Source: Microbacterium sp. Root53 (lineage in GTDB: Bacteria > Actinomycetota > Actinomycetes > Actinomycetales > Microbacteriaceae). From it: a stretch of 64,000 nucleotides of DNA. The translations under genes and the position numbers were made by a program. Position 1 is the stretch's first letter. Each line of letters starts with the position of its first letter. The notes beneath the pieces were generated by a model. That model was not told the origin of the DNA. It did not search any database and saw only the letters and a list, made by a program, of their open reading frames with translations. The stretch is from positions 1-64,000 of the forward strand of contig NZ_LMFR01000010.1 of NCBI RefSeq assembly GCF_001426925.1, given 5' to 3'. Positions 25,040 through 35,062 of this stretch are shown here, piece after piece.

Positions 25040-26056
25040 ATGAGCGCCCCGACGACCGACCACGACCCGGCCGCCGTCGCGGACCGGTTCGCCCGCTTCG
25101 CACGCGACGAGGCGCCGGGCCGCTCGGACGTCTATCTCGCGTGGGCCGAGGGCGTCGCGGTCGATCCCGGGATGTGCGAGATCCTCGCCCGCATCCCCGC
25201 CACGCGCCGGCAGCCGCCGCTCGTGTTCGCCGTCACGCGGATGCTGGGCGCCCCGCTGGACGGCGGCTACGACGCCTGGGCGGCGTTCGTGCGCGCGCAC
25301 GCCGCCACGGTGGTCGCCGAGTGCGCGGCGCGCACGCTCCAGACGAACGAGCCGCTGCGCTGCGCCGCGCTCCTTCCCGCCCTCGCGCGCCTGCAGGGCC
25401 CGATCGCGCTGCTCGAGCTCGGCGCCTCGGGCGGGCTGTGCCTGTACCCGGATCGCTACGCGTACCGCTTCCGTGCGGGCGACGACGTCGTCGCGGTGGA
25501 TCCGGGCGGGGGAGCGGCCGTCGTGCTCGAGGCCGAGCTGCGCGGAGCCGTGCCGGACCTCCGCCTGCCGGACGTCGTGTGGCGCGCGGGCATCGACCTG
25601 CAGCCGCTGGACGCCGGCGACCCCGCCGACCGGGCCTGGCTCGAGGGGCTCGTGTGGCCCGAGGAGACGGCCAGGGCCCGGCGGATCGCCGCCGCGATCG
25701 ACGTCGCCGCCGCCGACCCGCCGCGCCTCGTCGCGGGGGATGCCGCGGATCTCGGGCTCGTGCGCCGCCTCGCGGCCGAGGCGCCGCGCGATGCCGCGCT
25801 CGTGATCACGACCCCCGGTGTGCTGCCGTACGTGCCGCGCGGCCGGCGCGACGCGCTGATCGCGGCGCTGCGGGCACCGGGCGGCATCCGCCCCGAGCCC
25901 GTGCACTGGATCACGCTCGACCAGCCCGCGCTGCACGACGCCTGGACCCCGCCCATCGACCCCGGGACGTGGGGCCCGGGATTCGCGCTCGCGCTCGACG
26001 GCGAGGTGCTCGCGGCCGCCGACCCTCTGGGCGCCTGGATCGACTGGCGCGCCTGA
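25040..26056 (+). CDS. DUF2332 family protein
   Basis: A 338-residue cytoplasmic protein of the DUF2332 family, common in actinobacteria and proteobacteria and without an assigned function. The core signature ALLELGASGGLCLYPDRYAY (around residue 125-145) resembles a SAM-binding GxGxG loop, which hints at a methyltransferase-like fold, but that is inference. VVWRAGIDLQPLD and ALVITTPGVLPYV are further conserved parts. A GAGAAT -10 box at 25028-25033 lies six bases before ATG. Confidence 0.85.
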   Translation: MSAPTTDHDPAAVADRFARFARDEAPGRSDVYLAWAEGVAVDPGMCEILARIPATRRQPPLVFAVTRMLGAPLDGGYDAWAAFVRAHAATVVAECAARTLQTNEPLRCAALLPALARLQGPIALLELGASGGLCLYPDRYAYRFRAGDDVVAVDPGGGAAVVLEAELRGAVPDLRLPDVVWRAGIDLQPLDAGDPADRAWLEGLVWPEETARARRIAAAIDVAAADPPRLVAGDAADLGLVRRLAAEAPRDAALVITTPGVLPYVPRGRRDALIAALRAPGGIRPEPVHWITLDQPALHDAWTPPIDPGTWGPGFALALDGEVLAAADPLGAWIDWRA

Positions 26057-26091
26057 CCGGCGCGCGCCGCAGCGCCGCCTACCGTGGGGAC

Positions 26092-26331
26092 GTGCCCCTC
26101 TCCGACCGCGACCGCGCCATCCTCGCCTTCGAGGCCGAGTGGCGCCGCCACGGCGGCGCGAAGGAGGAGGCCATCCGGTCCCAGCTCGAGATGGCGCCGG
26201 CGCGCTACTACCAGCTGCTGGGCCGGCTGATCGACTCGGCCGACGCGCTCGCCGAGGACCCGCTGCTCGTGGGCCGGCTGCGCCGCCTGCGCGACGCGCG
26301 CCGCGCGGACCGCTCCCGCATCGCCGGCTGA
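26092..26331 (+). CDS. DUF3263 small protein
   Basis: A 79-residue protein beginning LSDRDRAILAFEAEWRRHGG, with ARYYQLLGRLIDS and the Arg-rich LLVGRLRRLRDARRADR end. This is the whole DUF3263 domain, an actinobacterial family that looks like a small helix-turn-helix DNA-binding module. GTG at 26092 follows a TACCGT -10 box (26080-26085) by six bases. In many actinobacteria it lies next to a LytR_C protein, as here. Confidence 0.82.
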   Translation: MPLSDRDRAILAFEAEWRRHGGAKEEAIRSQLEMAPARYYQLLGRLIDSADALAEDPLLVGRLRRLRDARRADRSRIAG

Positions 26332-26384
26332 CCGGAGCCGCGCCTGAGGCGTCGCCCCAGGGGCGTCCGGGTAGCATCGGGGTC

Positions 26385-26933
26385 GTGCCGACCACCTACC
26401 CCCGGGACCGCTTCGACGACGTCCCGCGCCAGTCCGCCAGGGTCGGCGCCCATCGTGCCGAGCAGCCCCGCGCACCCCGCCGCGTCGTGCTGCTGTGGGC
26501 CGCGCTCGCGACGGTCCTGCTCACGATCGCGGGCATCCTCGCGTTCCTCGTCCTGTCGCAGCGCGTCGACATCGTGCCGGGACAGCAGTCCCCGGTGCCG
26601 CAGTCCACGGTGTCGCCGATCTTCGACCCCACCTACACGGTGCTCGTGCTCAACGGCACGGGCTCGCAGGGCGTGGCCGAGGAGGTCGCCGCCGAACTTG
26701 TGGCGGCCGGATGGTCGGACGACATGGTCCTGCCGAGCGAGTCGTCCGCGACGGACTTCCCCGCCACGACCGTGTACTACGCGTCTCCCGAGGAGGAGGC
26801 CGTCGCGCTGGGCATCGCGCAGGCCATCGGCGGCGCGCGCGTCGCGCTGAGCGACCAGTACCAGAGCCCGCCGGATCCGGCGCTCAAGGAGATCACGGTG
26901 GTCGCCGGTCTCGACCGTGTTTCGGCCGGGTAA
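26385..26933 (+). CDS. LytR C-terminal domain membrane protein
   Basis: A 182-residue protein with a basic cytoplasmic N-terminus, one transmembrane segment (VVLLWAALATVLLTIAGILA, about 30-52) and an extracytoplasmic LytR_C domain starting YTVLVLNGTGSQGVAEEVAAEL. Proteins with this stand-alone domain occur in the actinobacterial envelope; the domain also ends LytR-CpsA-Psr wall-polymer ligases, so a wall-linked role is likely. GTG at 26385 follows a TAGCAT -10 box (26372-26377), a leaderless arrangement. Confidence 0.8.
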   Translation: MPTTYPRDRFDDVPRQSARVGAHRAEQPRAPRRVVLLWAALATVLLTIAGILAFLVLSQRVDIVPGQQSPVPQSTVSPIFDPTYTVLVLNGTGSQGVAEEVAAELVAAGWSDDMVLPSESSATDFPATTVYYASPEEEAVALGIAQAIGGARVALSDQYQSPPDPALKEITVVAGLDRVSAG

Positions 26934-27038
26934 ACAGTTCGATTCGGGCGTGTTCATTCTCGCCCTCTCGGCGTTCTGGCGCGGAACGGCGCGGATACCA
27001 TTCCCGATATCCGCCCCCAGCACCAGGAGAGTTTTCGC

Positions 27039-27242
27039 ATGACCCAGGGCACCGTGAAGTGGTTCAACGCCGAGAAGGGCTACGGGTTCATCACCGTGGC
27101 AGACGGCAGCCAGGACGTCTTCGTCCACTACTCGAACATCGAGATGAGCGGCTTCCGCGTCCTGGAGGAGGGGCAGTCCGTCGAGTTCACCGTCGGCTCG
27201 GGCCAGAAGGGCCCGCAGGCGGAGGCCGTCCGCCCCGTCTGA
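27039..27242 (+). CDS. cspA: Cold shock protein, CspA family
   Basis: A 67-residue single cold-shock domain with both RNA-binding motifs, KGYGFITV (RNP1) and VFVHYSNI (RNP2). It binds single-stranded RNA/DNA as a chaperone. The 105-base upstream gap contains a hairpin with perfect seven-base arms (26991-26997 and 27008-27014) in the probable 5' leader and an AGGAGAG ribosome site. A strong hairpin follows the gene. Single-gene transcription unit. Confidence 0.95.
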   Translation: MTQGTVKWFNAEKGYGFITVADGSQDVFVHYSNIEMSGFRVLEEGQSVEFTVGSGQKGPQAEAVRPV

Positions 27243-27256
27243 CCCGGCGTCCACGC

Positions 27257-27290
27257 AGAGCGCCCCGCGGCCCGGACCGCGGGGCGCTCT
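27257..27290 (+). terminator. Hairpin terminator after cspA
   Basis: A perfect 14-base-pair GC-rich stem (27257-27270 with 27277-27290) and a six-base loop, 15 bases after the cspA stop. No long T-run follows, as is common for actinobacterial terminators. Confidence 0.75.
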
Positions 27291-27338
27291 CGCGCGTCCG
27301 GGCGTCGCCCGCCCACGGGCGCGCCCGCCGGACGCGGC

Positions 27339-27367
27339 TTGCACTCGATGGGGGAGAGTGCCAGAAT
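27339..27367 (+). promoter_or_regulatory. groEL promoter
   Basis: TTGCAC (27339-27344) as -35 and CAGAAT (27362-27367) as -10 with a 17-base spacer, directly before the CIRCE element. Confidence 0.55.
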
Positions 27368-27371
27368 CGTC

Positions 27372-29055
<1,684 letters not shown>

Positions 29056-29075
29056 TCCACGCCTGATCTCCTCTC

Positions 29076-29111
29076 GGACGGCCCCTTCCCCTCGCGGGGG
29101 AGGGGCCGTCC
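29076..29111 (+). terminator. Hairpin terminator after groEL
   Basis: A 16-base stem (29076-29091 with 29096-29111, one G-T wobble) and four-base loop, 20 bases after the groEL stop; no T-run. Confidence 0.75.
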
Positions 29112-29152
29112 CGCGTCTCCGGGGCGTGGATGACACAGGGCGTAACAGCCGC

Positions 29153-29182
29153 TTGGAGCACGGTAGGGTGCGTCGCCATACT
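29153..29182 (+). promoter_or_regulatory. Possible promoter of the sfnG-like gene
   Basis: TTGGAG (29153-29158) and CATACT (29177-29182), spacer 18 bases, 34 bases before the ATG. Only a consensus match. Confidence 0.35.
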
Positions 29183-29216
29183 TGCGTGACCCGATCCGAA
29201 CACCCGAAGGATTCCC

Positions 29217-30413
29217 ATGACCGTCATCGACACCGAGGTCTCGCCCGTCGCCGACCTCGAGACGCCCCTGAAGTTCGCCTACTGGGTGCCGAACGTCTCC
29301 GGCGGCCTCGTCGTCTCCACCATCGAGCAGCGCACCAGCTGGGACTTCGACTACAACAAGAAGCTCGCCCGCATCGCCGAGGACGCCGGCTTCGAGTACG
29401 CGCTGTCGCAGACGCGCTACGCCGCGAGCTACGGCGCCGACAAGCAGCACGAGGCCACGTCGTTCACGCTGGGCCTGCTGGGCGCGACCGAGCGACTCAA
29501 GATCATCGCCGCCGTCCACCCGGGCATGTGGCACCCCGGGGTGCTCGCCAAGTGGCTCATCACGGCCGACCACATCTCGAACGGCCGCGCCGCCGTCAAC
29601 ATCGTGTCGGGGTGGCTCAAGGACGAGTTCGTGAAGTTCGGCCTGCCCTGGCTCGAGCACGACGAGCGCTACGTGCGCACCGAGGAGTTCATCTCGATCC
29701 TGCGCGGCCTGCTGACCGAGGACGGCTACTCGTTCGACGGCAAGCACTACCAGATCTCGGACTTCACGCTCTCGCCGAAGCCGCTCGACGTGCCCGGCCG
29801 CGCGCACCCCGAGATCTTCTTCGGCGGCAACTCGACCGCGGCGCAGGCCGCGGCCGGCCGCACCGCGGACTGGTACTTCTCGAACGGCCGCTCGCTGGAG
29901 GGCTTCCAGGAGAACATCGCGGGCGTCGTCGCGGCCGCCGAGTCGGGCGGGCGCACCGCGCCGCAGAAGCCGCGCTTCGGCATCAACGGCTTCGTGATCG
30001 CGCGCGACACCGAGAACGAGGCGGTCGAGACCCTGCGCGAGATCATCGCGAAGGCCCACCGCCCCGCCGTCGAGGGCTTCGCCGCGGCGGTCAAGGAGGC
30101 CGGCCAGTCGACCAAGGACGGCAAGGGCATGTGGGAGGACTCGACCTTCGAGGACCTCGTGCAGTACAACGACGGCTTCCGCACCGGCCTGATCGGCACC
30201 CCGGAGCAGATCGCCGAGCGCATCATCGCGTTCAAGAAGATCGGCGTGAACCTGGTCCTGACCGCCTACCTGCACTTCCAGGAGGAGGTCGAGGCCTTCG
30301 GCCGCGACGTCCTGCCGATCGTCCGCGAGCTCGAGGCCGACCTGGCACGCGCCAACGGCACCGAGCTGAACACCGAGCTGCTGCCGCAGGTCGCCGCGCC
30401 CGCGGCCGTCTGA
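29217..30413 (+). CDS. sfnG: LLM-class flavin monooxygenase, dimethylsulfone monooxygenase SfnG-like
   Basis: A 398-residue FMNH2-dependent bacterial luciferase-like enzyme. The N-terminal LKFAYWVPNVSGGLVVSTIE and RTSWDFDYN are close to SfnG of dimethylsulfone metabolism; HPGMWHPGVLAKW and GRAAVNIVSGWLKDEFVKFG line the active-site barrel. It would convert dimethylsulfone to methanesulfinate with reduced flavin from a reductase encoded elsewhere. No sulfonate or sulfur-starvation genes adjoin it; it is a single-gene unit with its own terminator, so the substrate rests on similarity alone. Confidence 0.86.
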   Translation: MTVIDTEVSPVADLETPLKFAYWVPNVSGGLVVSTIEQRTSWDFDYNKKLARIAEDAGFEYALSQTRYAASYGADKQHEATSFTLGLLGATERLKIIAAVHPGMWHPGVLAKWLITADHISNGRAAVNIVSGWLKDEFVKFGLPWLEHDERYVRTEEFISILRGLLTEDGYSFDGKHYQISDFTLSPKPLDVPGRAHPEIFFGGNSTAAQAAAGRTADWYFSNGRSLEGFQENIAGVVAAAESGGRTAPQKPRFGINGFVIARDTENEAVETLREIIAKAHRPAVEGFAAAVKEAGQSTKDGKGMWEDSTFEDLVQYNDGFRTGLIGTPEQIAERIIAFKKIGVNLVLTAYLHFQEEVEAFGRDVLPIVRELEADLARANGTELNTELLPQVAAPAAV

Positions 30414-30434
30414 CCCGGCGCACGAACGGCACCC

Positions 30435-30467
30435 GGAGGGGGTGGGGCATCGCGCCCCACCCCCTCC
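30435..30467. terminator. Hairpin terminator between convergent genes
   Basis: A perfect 14-base stem (30435-30448 with 30454-30467) and five-base loop, between the sfnG-like gene and the convergent WXG100 gene; it can serve both strands. Confidence 0.75.
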
Positions 30468-30472
30468 GCGCG

Positions 30473-30760
30473 TCAGCGGAACATGCCGGCCGCCGTGCGC
30501 TCGGTGTCGGCGTACTGCGCCCCGGCCGCGCCGAGCAGCCGGCCGATGCCGTCGAGCGTGTCCTCGACCGCGCGCTGGGTCGCCTTCCACTGATCGAGCG
30601 TGCCCTGGAACGCGACCGCCGCCGAGCCCGTCCAGGCCGATTGCAGGTCCAGCAGCTGGGCGCTGAGCGCGGCCGTCTCGGCCCGCAGGCGCTCGGCGGT
30701 CGCGAGGGCCTGCCCGTTCGCGGTGAGGATCGCGTCGCTGTCGACACTGAACACGGCCAT
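30473..30760 (-). CDS. WXG100/ESAT-6-like protein
   Basis: A 95-residue all-helical protein with the WXG turn as WTG at about residues 43-45, flanked by two predicted amphipathic helices, the size and layout of WXG100 proteins. These are secreted as dimers by ESX/type VII systems. No EccC ATPase or other ESX gene is nearby, so it is an orphan here. GGGAGCACC lies before the ATG. Confidence 0.85.
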   Translation of the reverse strand: MAVFSVDSDAILTANGQALATAERLRAETAALSAQLLDLQSAWTGSAAVAFQGTLDQWKATQRAVEDTLDGIGRLLGAAGAQYADTERTAAGMFR

Positions 30761-30885
30761 GAGGTGCTCCCTGGGTCATCGGATGGGTGACACCCACGCT
30801 AGGGACGCGTGGCGCGGCCCGTCGGCCCGTGCCCGGCGGCCTCGAACAGCCCGCCGCGTCGGCGAGGCTGGGGACGAACGGCCGC

Positions 30886-32679
30886 TCAGCCCGAGGGCGT
30901 CTCGGCGCCGCGGATGCGCGGCATCGGCCGGGTCGCGGCCAGCGCGAGCTCCTCGTCGGTGCGCGGCGCGAGCGGGAAGGCCACGCGGAACGTCGCGCCG
31001 CCGCCCGGGGTGTCGCGCACCTCGACGGAGCCGTGCAGCGCCTCGACGATCGAGGCGACGATGGCCAGGCCCAGGCCGCTGCCGCCGGTCTCCCGCGCGC
31101 GCGACGTGTCGGCCCGCCAGAACCGCTCGAAGATCTGCTCGCGGATCGCCTCCGGCACGCCCTCGCCGTGGTCGACCACGGCGATCCAGCCCATGCCCGC
31201 GCCCACGTCGACCCCGACCTCGATCTCGATCGGGGAGCCCTCCGGGCTGAAGCGGCGCGCGTTGCCGAGCAGGTTCGCGATCACCTGGCGCACGCGGTGC
31301 TCCTCACCGAGCACGATCGGCGGAACGGCCACGGGCCGCAGGGCCTGCGGCACCGAGAAGTCGAGCCGCGGCACGGCGGTCTCGGCCTCGCCGGTGTCGG
31401 CCGCCGGCTCGCCCGCGGCGCGCGGGCGCCGGCGCAGCAGGGCCGTGAGGGCGTTCGCGGCGACCGGGCGCGCGCGGCGACGCGGGGCCTCGTCCGCGCC
31501 GCCGCCCGCCTCGGCCGGCAGCTCCTCGTCCGGCCGCGAGATCGTGATGGGGCCGGTCAGCGCCTCGATCGTGGTGTCGATCACGGTCACCGTGCGCGAC
31601 GGCTCGGCCGCGCGCACGTCGAGCGCGGCGTCGCGTGCCAGCGGGCGCAGGTCGAGCGGCTGGATGTCGAGCTCGCGCTTCTCGTCCAGGCGCGCGAGGG
31701 CGAGGAGGTCCTCGACGAGGACGCCCATCCGGATGGCCTCCTTCTCGATCCGCTCCATCGCGCGGGCCGTGTCCTCGTCGCCCTGGATGGCGCCCATCCG
31801 GTACAGCTCGGCGTAGCCGCGCACGCTGACCAGCGGCGTGCGCAGCTCGTGGCTCGCGTCGCCCACGAAGCGTCGCATCTGCCGGACGGTCGCGTCGCGC
31901 TCGGCGATCGCGTCGTCGATCCGGTCCAGCATGGTGTTGATCGCGGCTTTGAGCCGGCCGATCTCGGTGCTGGGCTCGATGTCGGTCAGGCGCTGGCTGA
32001 AGTCGCCCGCCGCGATCGACATCGCGGTGGCCTCGACCTGCCCGAACCGGCGGAACGTGAGCGTCACGGCCCAGCGGGTCAGCAGCGCCCCGCCGATGAT
32101 CGTGACGAGCGCGACCAGGAAGAAGATCCCGAAGTAGGTGCCGACGACCTTCTCGACCTCGTCGAGCGGCAGGGCGACCAGCTGCGTGTAGATGTTGTTG
32201 CTGCCGGGGAACTGCACGACCGCGAACGCCGCGTGGTAGCCGGGGCCCTCGCCCGTCGTGTTGTCGAGCAGGATGATGCTGCCCTGGTGCGAGTACGCGT
32301 AGTCCGTGCCGAACTTGGCGGGGAAGTCGGGGCGGCTCTGCCGCGGATCCTGCCCGCCCGCGCTGGCCATCAGGTCGCCGTCGGGGCCGTAGATCGCGAC
32401 GTAGTACTCGGTGCGCGGCGCGCCCGCCTTGGCCGTGAACGTCGGGCCGGCGTCGCCGCTCGACGAGATGTTGAACAGCTGCTCTCCGACCGCGCCCGCC
32501 GCGAGCTGCGTGAGCGACGAGTCGACGTTGCTCAGCATCGCGTTGCGCAGGATGGGCACGGTCCCGACGCCCGCCGCCATCAGGCCGAGCGCGAGCACCG
32601 TCACCGTGACGCCCGTGACCTTGGCCCGCAGGCTGATGCGGCGCCACCATCGCGTCAGCGCATCGGTCTTGTCAGCCAG
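30886..32679 (-). CDS. Sensor histidine kinase (two-component system)
   Basis: Membrane kinase: basic N-terminus, first TM (VLALGLMAAGVGTVPI), extracytoplasmic sensor of about 130 residues, second TM (GIFFLVALVTIIGGALL), HAMP, HisKA with the phosphorylated His in FVGDASHELRTPLVSVRGYA, and HATPase with NLLGNARRFS, DHGEGVPE and GGSGLGLAI. An Ala/Arg/Pro-rich insert of about 75 residues (bases 31321-31545) interrupts the region before the N box. No ATG, GTG or TTG lies in frame upstream of GTG 32604, which has no ribosome site and would cut off the basic N-terminus; a CTG at 32679 has AAAGAGG seven bases before it and is taken as start. It pairs with the response regulator just upstream. Confidence 0.83.
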   Translation of the reverse strand: MADKTDALTRWWRRISLRAKVTGVTVTVLALGLMAAGVGTVPILRNAMLSNVDSSLTQLAAGAVGEQLFNISSSGDAGPTFTAKAGAPRTEYYVAIYGPDGDLMASAGGQDPRQSRPDFPAKFGTDYAYSHQGSIILLDNTTGEGPGYHAAFAVVQFPGSNNIYTQLVALPLDEVEKVVGTYFGIFFLVALVTIIGGALLTRWAVTLTFRRFGQVEATAMSIAAGDFSQRLTDIEPSTEIGRLKAAINTMLDRIDDAIAERDATVRQMRRFVGDASHELRTPLVSVRGYAELYRMGAIQGDEDTARAMERIEKEAIRMGVLVEDLLALARLDEKRELDIQPLDLRPLARDAALDVRAAEPSRTVTVIDTTIEALTGPITISRPDEELPAEAGGGADEAPRRRARPVAANALTALLRRRPRAAGEPAADTGEAETAVPRLDFSVPQALRPVAVPPIVLGEEHRVRQVIANLLGNARRFSPEGSPIEIEVGVDVGAGMGWIAVVDHGEGVPEAIREQIFERFWRADTSRARETGGSGLGLAIVASIVEALHGSVEVRDTPGGGATFRVAFPLAPRTDEELALAATRPMPRIRGAETPSG

Positions 32680-32737
32680 GGCGTCGCCTCTTTCGAACGG
32701 GAGCGCCGCCGCGGGGATGCGGCGGCGCGGGCGGGGA

Positions 32738-33433
32738 TCAGCCCGCCTTGTCCACCTTCAGCATGTAGCCGAAGCCGCGCTTGGTCTGGATGAGCGACTC
32801 CGACGCGTGCGGGTCGATCTTGCGACGCAGGTACGAGATGTAGGACTCGACGATGCCCGCGTCGCCGTTGAAGTCGTACTCCCACACGTGGTCGAGGATC
32901 TGCGCCTTCGACAGCACCCGGTTCGGGTTGAGCATCAGGTAGCGCAGCAGCTTGAACTCGGTGGGGCTGAGGTCGATCGCGGTGTCGCCGACGTACACGT
33001 CGTGCGTGTCCTGATCCATGGTCAGCTCGCCGGCGCGGATGACCTGCTCCTCCTCGTCGTTCTGCATCGTGCGGCGCAGGATCGCCTGGATCCGCGCCAC
33101 GATCTCGTCGAGGCTGAACGGCTTGGTGACGTAGTCGTCGCCGCCGACGTTGAGGCCCTTGATCTTGTCCTCGGTCTCGTCCTTGGCGGTGAGGAACAGG
33201 ATCGGGGCGGTGTAGCCCGCGTCGCGCAGGCGCTTGGTGACGCTGAACCCGTTCATGTCGGGCAGCATCACGTCGAGCACGATCAGGTCGGGCTCCTCCT
33301 CGAGGACGGCCGAGATCGTCTGTGCGCCGTTCGCGACGGTCTTCACCTGGAAGCCCGCGAACCGCAGGCTCTGCGAGAGCAGGTCTCGGATGTTGGGCTC
33401 GTCGTCGACGACCAGGATGCGCGGTGCGGTCAT
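32738..33433 (-). CDS. OmpR/PhoB-family response regulator
   Basis: A 231-residue regulator with a receiver domain (acidic pocket D10-D11, phospho-acceptor D54 in IVLDVMLPD, Thr in LFLTAKD, Lys in YVTKPFS) and a C-terminal winged helix (LSPTEFKLLRYLMLNPNRVL, VESYISYLRRKID, TKRGFGYML). It resembles MprA/PrrA-type regulators. It leads the operon with the histidine kinase. CATAAT (33440-33445, minus strand) lies six bases before ATG, so its mRNA is probably leaderless. Confidence 0.95.
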   Translation of the reverse strand: MTAPRILVVDDEPNIRDLLSQSLRFAGFQVKTVANGAQTISAVLEEEPDLIVLDVMLPDMNGFSVTKRLRDAGYTAPILFLTAKDETEDKIKGLNVGGDDYVTKPFSLDEIVARIQAILRRTMQNDEEEQVIRAGELTMDQDTHDVYVGDTAIDLSPTEFKLLRYLMLNPNRVLSKAQILDHVWEYDFNGDAGIVESYISYLRRKIDPHASESLIQTKRGFGYMLKVDKAG

Positions 33434-33568
33434 GCGCCCATTATGTCGGTGCTGTTCATGATCCGGCTGGATATCGCGCCGGATCGGCCGAAAGCGAACA
33501 GCGGCCCGCTGTCCGGGTCACGCCTCGGTGAGGCGACTTCAAGCGGCGAGGCCCTGGGGCGCCCCGCC

Positions 33569-35017
33569 TCACTCGTGCACCCAGACCTCGGTGCCGATCT
33601 GGGCGAAGCGGTACACGTGCTCGGCGGCCGCGACGGTCATGTTGACGCAGCCGTGGCTCATGCGGGCGCCCGCGCCGAAGTTGCCGTGCCAGTACGTGCC
33701 GTGGAAGCCCTGGTCGCCGTTGAAGTACGACACCCACGGCACGTTCGGCTGGCAGTAGGCGAACCGGCCGCCCGGGATGTGGTTCCCCCGTGCGTCGCAC
33801 GAGCCCATGTGCTGTCCCGCGAGCTGCGACGTCACGGTGAAGCGGCCCGTCTGCGTCTCGGTCTGGACGCCGTCGCGCACGCCGCCCGTGCCGATCGCCA
33901 CGGGATAGGACGCGACGAGCGCGCCGTTCTCGTAGAGGTGCGTCCTGCCGGCGCTCTTGTCGACCTCGATGCTCCGGAAGAGCGTCTGCGCGCCGTGCGG
34001 GATGATCTGCCCCTGCAGCTCGAACGTCAGGTCGCCCTTCTCCACCGAGGCGGCGACCTTCTCGGCGAGCCCCGCGGTGGAGGCCAGGCCGTAGCCGTCC
34101 TGTCCCGCCTGGATGGCGCGCAGGTGCCGGCCGGCCGAGTCCGTCACCACGAGCGAGTCCGCCGGCGCGCGGTTCAGCTTCTGCGGCAGCCCCGCCACGA
34201 CCTCGCCGATGGCCGGGACGTCGGCCGAGATCGTGAATCCTCCCGCGGCCGGATCCGGGGCGATGTCGATCCACGACGCGACGGTCGCCAGGCCGATCGG
34301 GAGCGAGCCGGCCCCGTCCAGGTGGAAGCCCGCCTCGTCGGCCTGTCCGTTGAGCCGCGACGCGAGCTCCTCGGCGGCGCCGGTCTCGATGGCCGGCTCC
34401 TGCTCGGTCGGCCGCGGCTCCGCGGCGAGGGCGCCGCCCGCGGTCAGCGCGTCGCGCAGGTCGGTCTCGAGCGCGGCCAGGTCGACGCCCCGTCCGGGAC
34501 GGGCGGGATCCGCGGCGAACCTCCCGGCCTCCTCGTCGAAGACCACCCGGGCGTCGACCGGGTCGGCGAACAGGTCGGGGAGGTGCTGGCGCAGCGTAGC
34601 GGCCGCCGTGGCGGCGTCGAGCGCGAGCCCCGTCGGGAGCGGCCCGGGGTCCCACGCCGTCACGTTCCAGAGGGGATGCGCCCCCAGCGCCCGCGCGGCG
34701 AGCGCCTCGGCGTCGACCGAGACGCCCAGGCCCGCGGAGGTCAGCGCAGCGCCCGCGACGTGCACCTCGGCGCCCGACACGCGGTCGCGGATGGCGTCGG
34801 CGGCCGCGTCGGCGGTCATCCAGCCGATGTCCGCGCCGGCCACGGTGACGCCCGGCGCGATCAGCTGGGTGGAGGCGACGGCCGCCGCCGCGCCGGCCAG
34901 GAGCAGGGGGAGCCCGAGCCACAGCGCGACGCGGGCGCCGCGCGCGCGGGGTCGCGACGGCGGCGCGGGCTCGACGGCGGCGTCGGGGAGGACGATCGGC
35001 TCGGTGACGGTGCTCAC
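33569..35017 (-). CDS. L,D-transpeptidase (YkuD) with PG-binding domains
   Basis: A 482-residue wall enzyme: short cytoplasmic start, one membrane anchor (VALWLGLPLLLAGAAAAVA), tandem PG_binding_4-type domains (about 70-330), and a C-terminal YkuD domain with the catalytic HGTYWHG...SHGCVNM motif. It makes 3-3 meso-DAP or other L,D-crosslinks, or attaches proteins to peptidoglycan. GTG at 35017 is the start. It lies alone between the two-component operon and the XPB gene. Confidence 0.93.
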   Translation of the reverse strand: MSTVTEPIVLPDAAVEPAPPSRPRARGARVALWLGLPLLLAGAAAAVASTQLIAPGVTVAGADIGWMTADAAADAIRDRVSGAEVHVAGAALTSAGLGVSVDAEALAARALGAHPLWNVTAWDPGPLPTGLALDAATAAATLRQHLPDLFADPVDARVVFDEEAGRFAADPARPGRGVDLAALETDLRDALTAGGALAAEPRPTEQEPAIETGAAEELASRLNGQADEAGFHLDGAGSLPIGLATVASWIDIAPDPAAGGFTISADVPAIGEVVAGLPQKLNRAPADSLVVTDSAGRHLRAIQAGQDGYGLASTAGLAEKVAASVEKGDLTFELQGQIIPHGAQTLFRSIEVDKSAGRTHLYENGALVASYPVAIGTGGVRDGVQTETQTGRFTVTSQLAGQHMGSCDARGNHIPGGRFAYCQPNVPWVSYFNGDQGFHGTYWHGNFGAGARMSHGCVNMTVAAAEHVYRFAQIGTEVWVHE

Positions 35018-35062
35018 ACCAGGTATTGCCCGGTGGAGCCCGTTCCCTTCACGCGGATGCGG

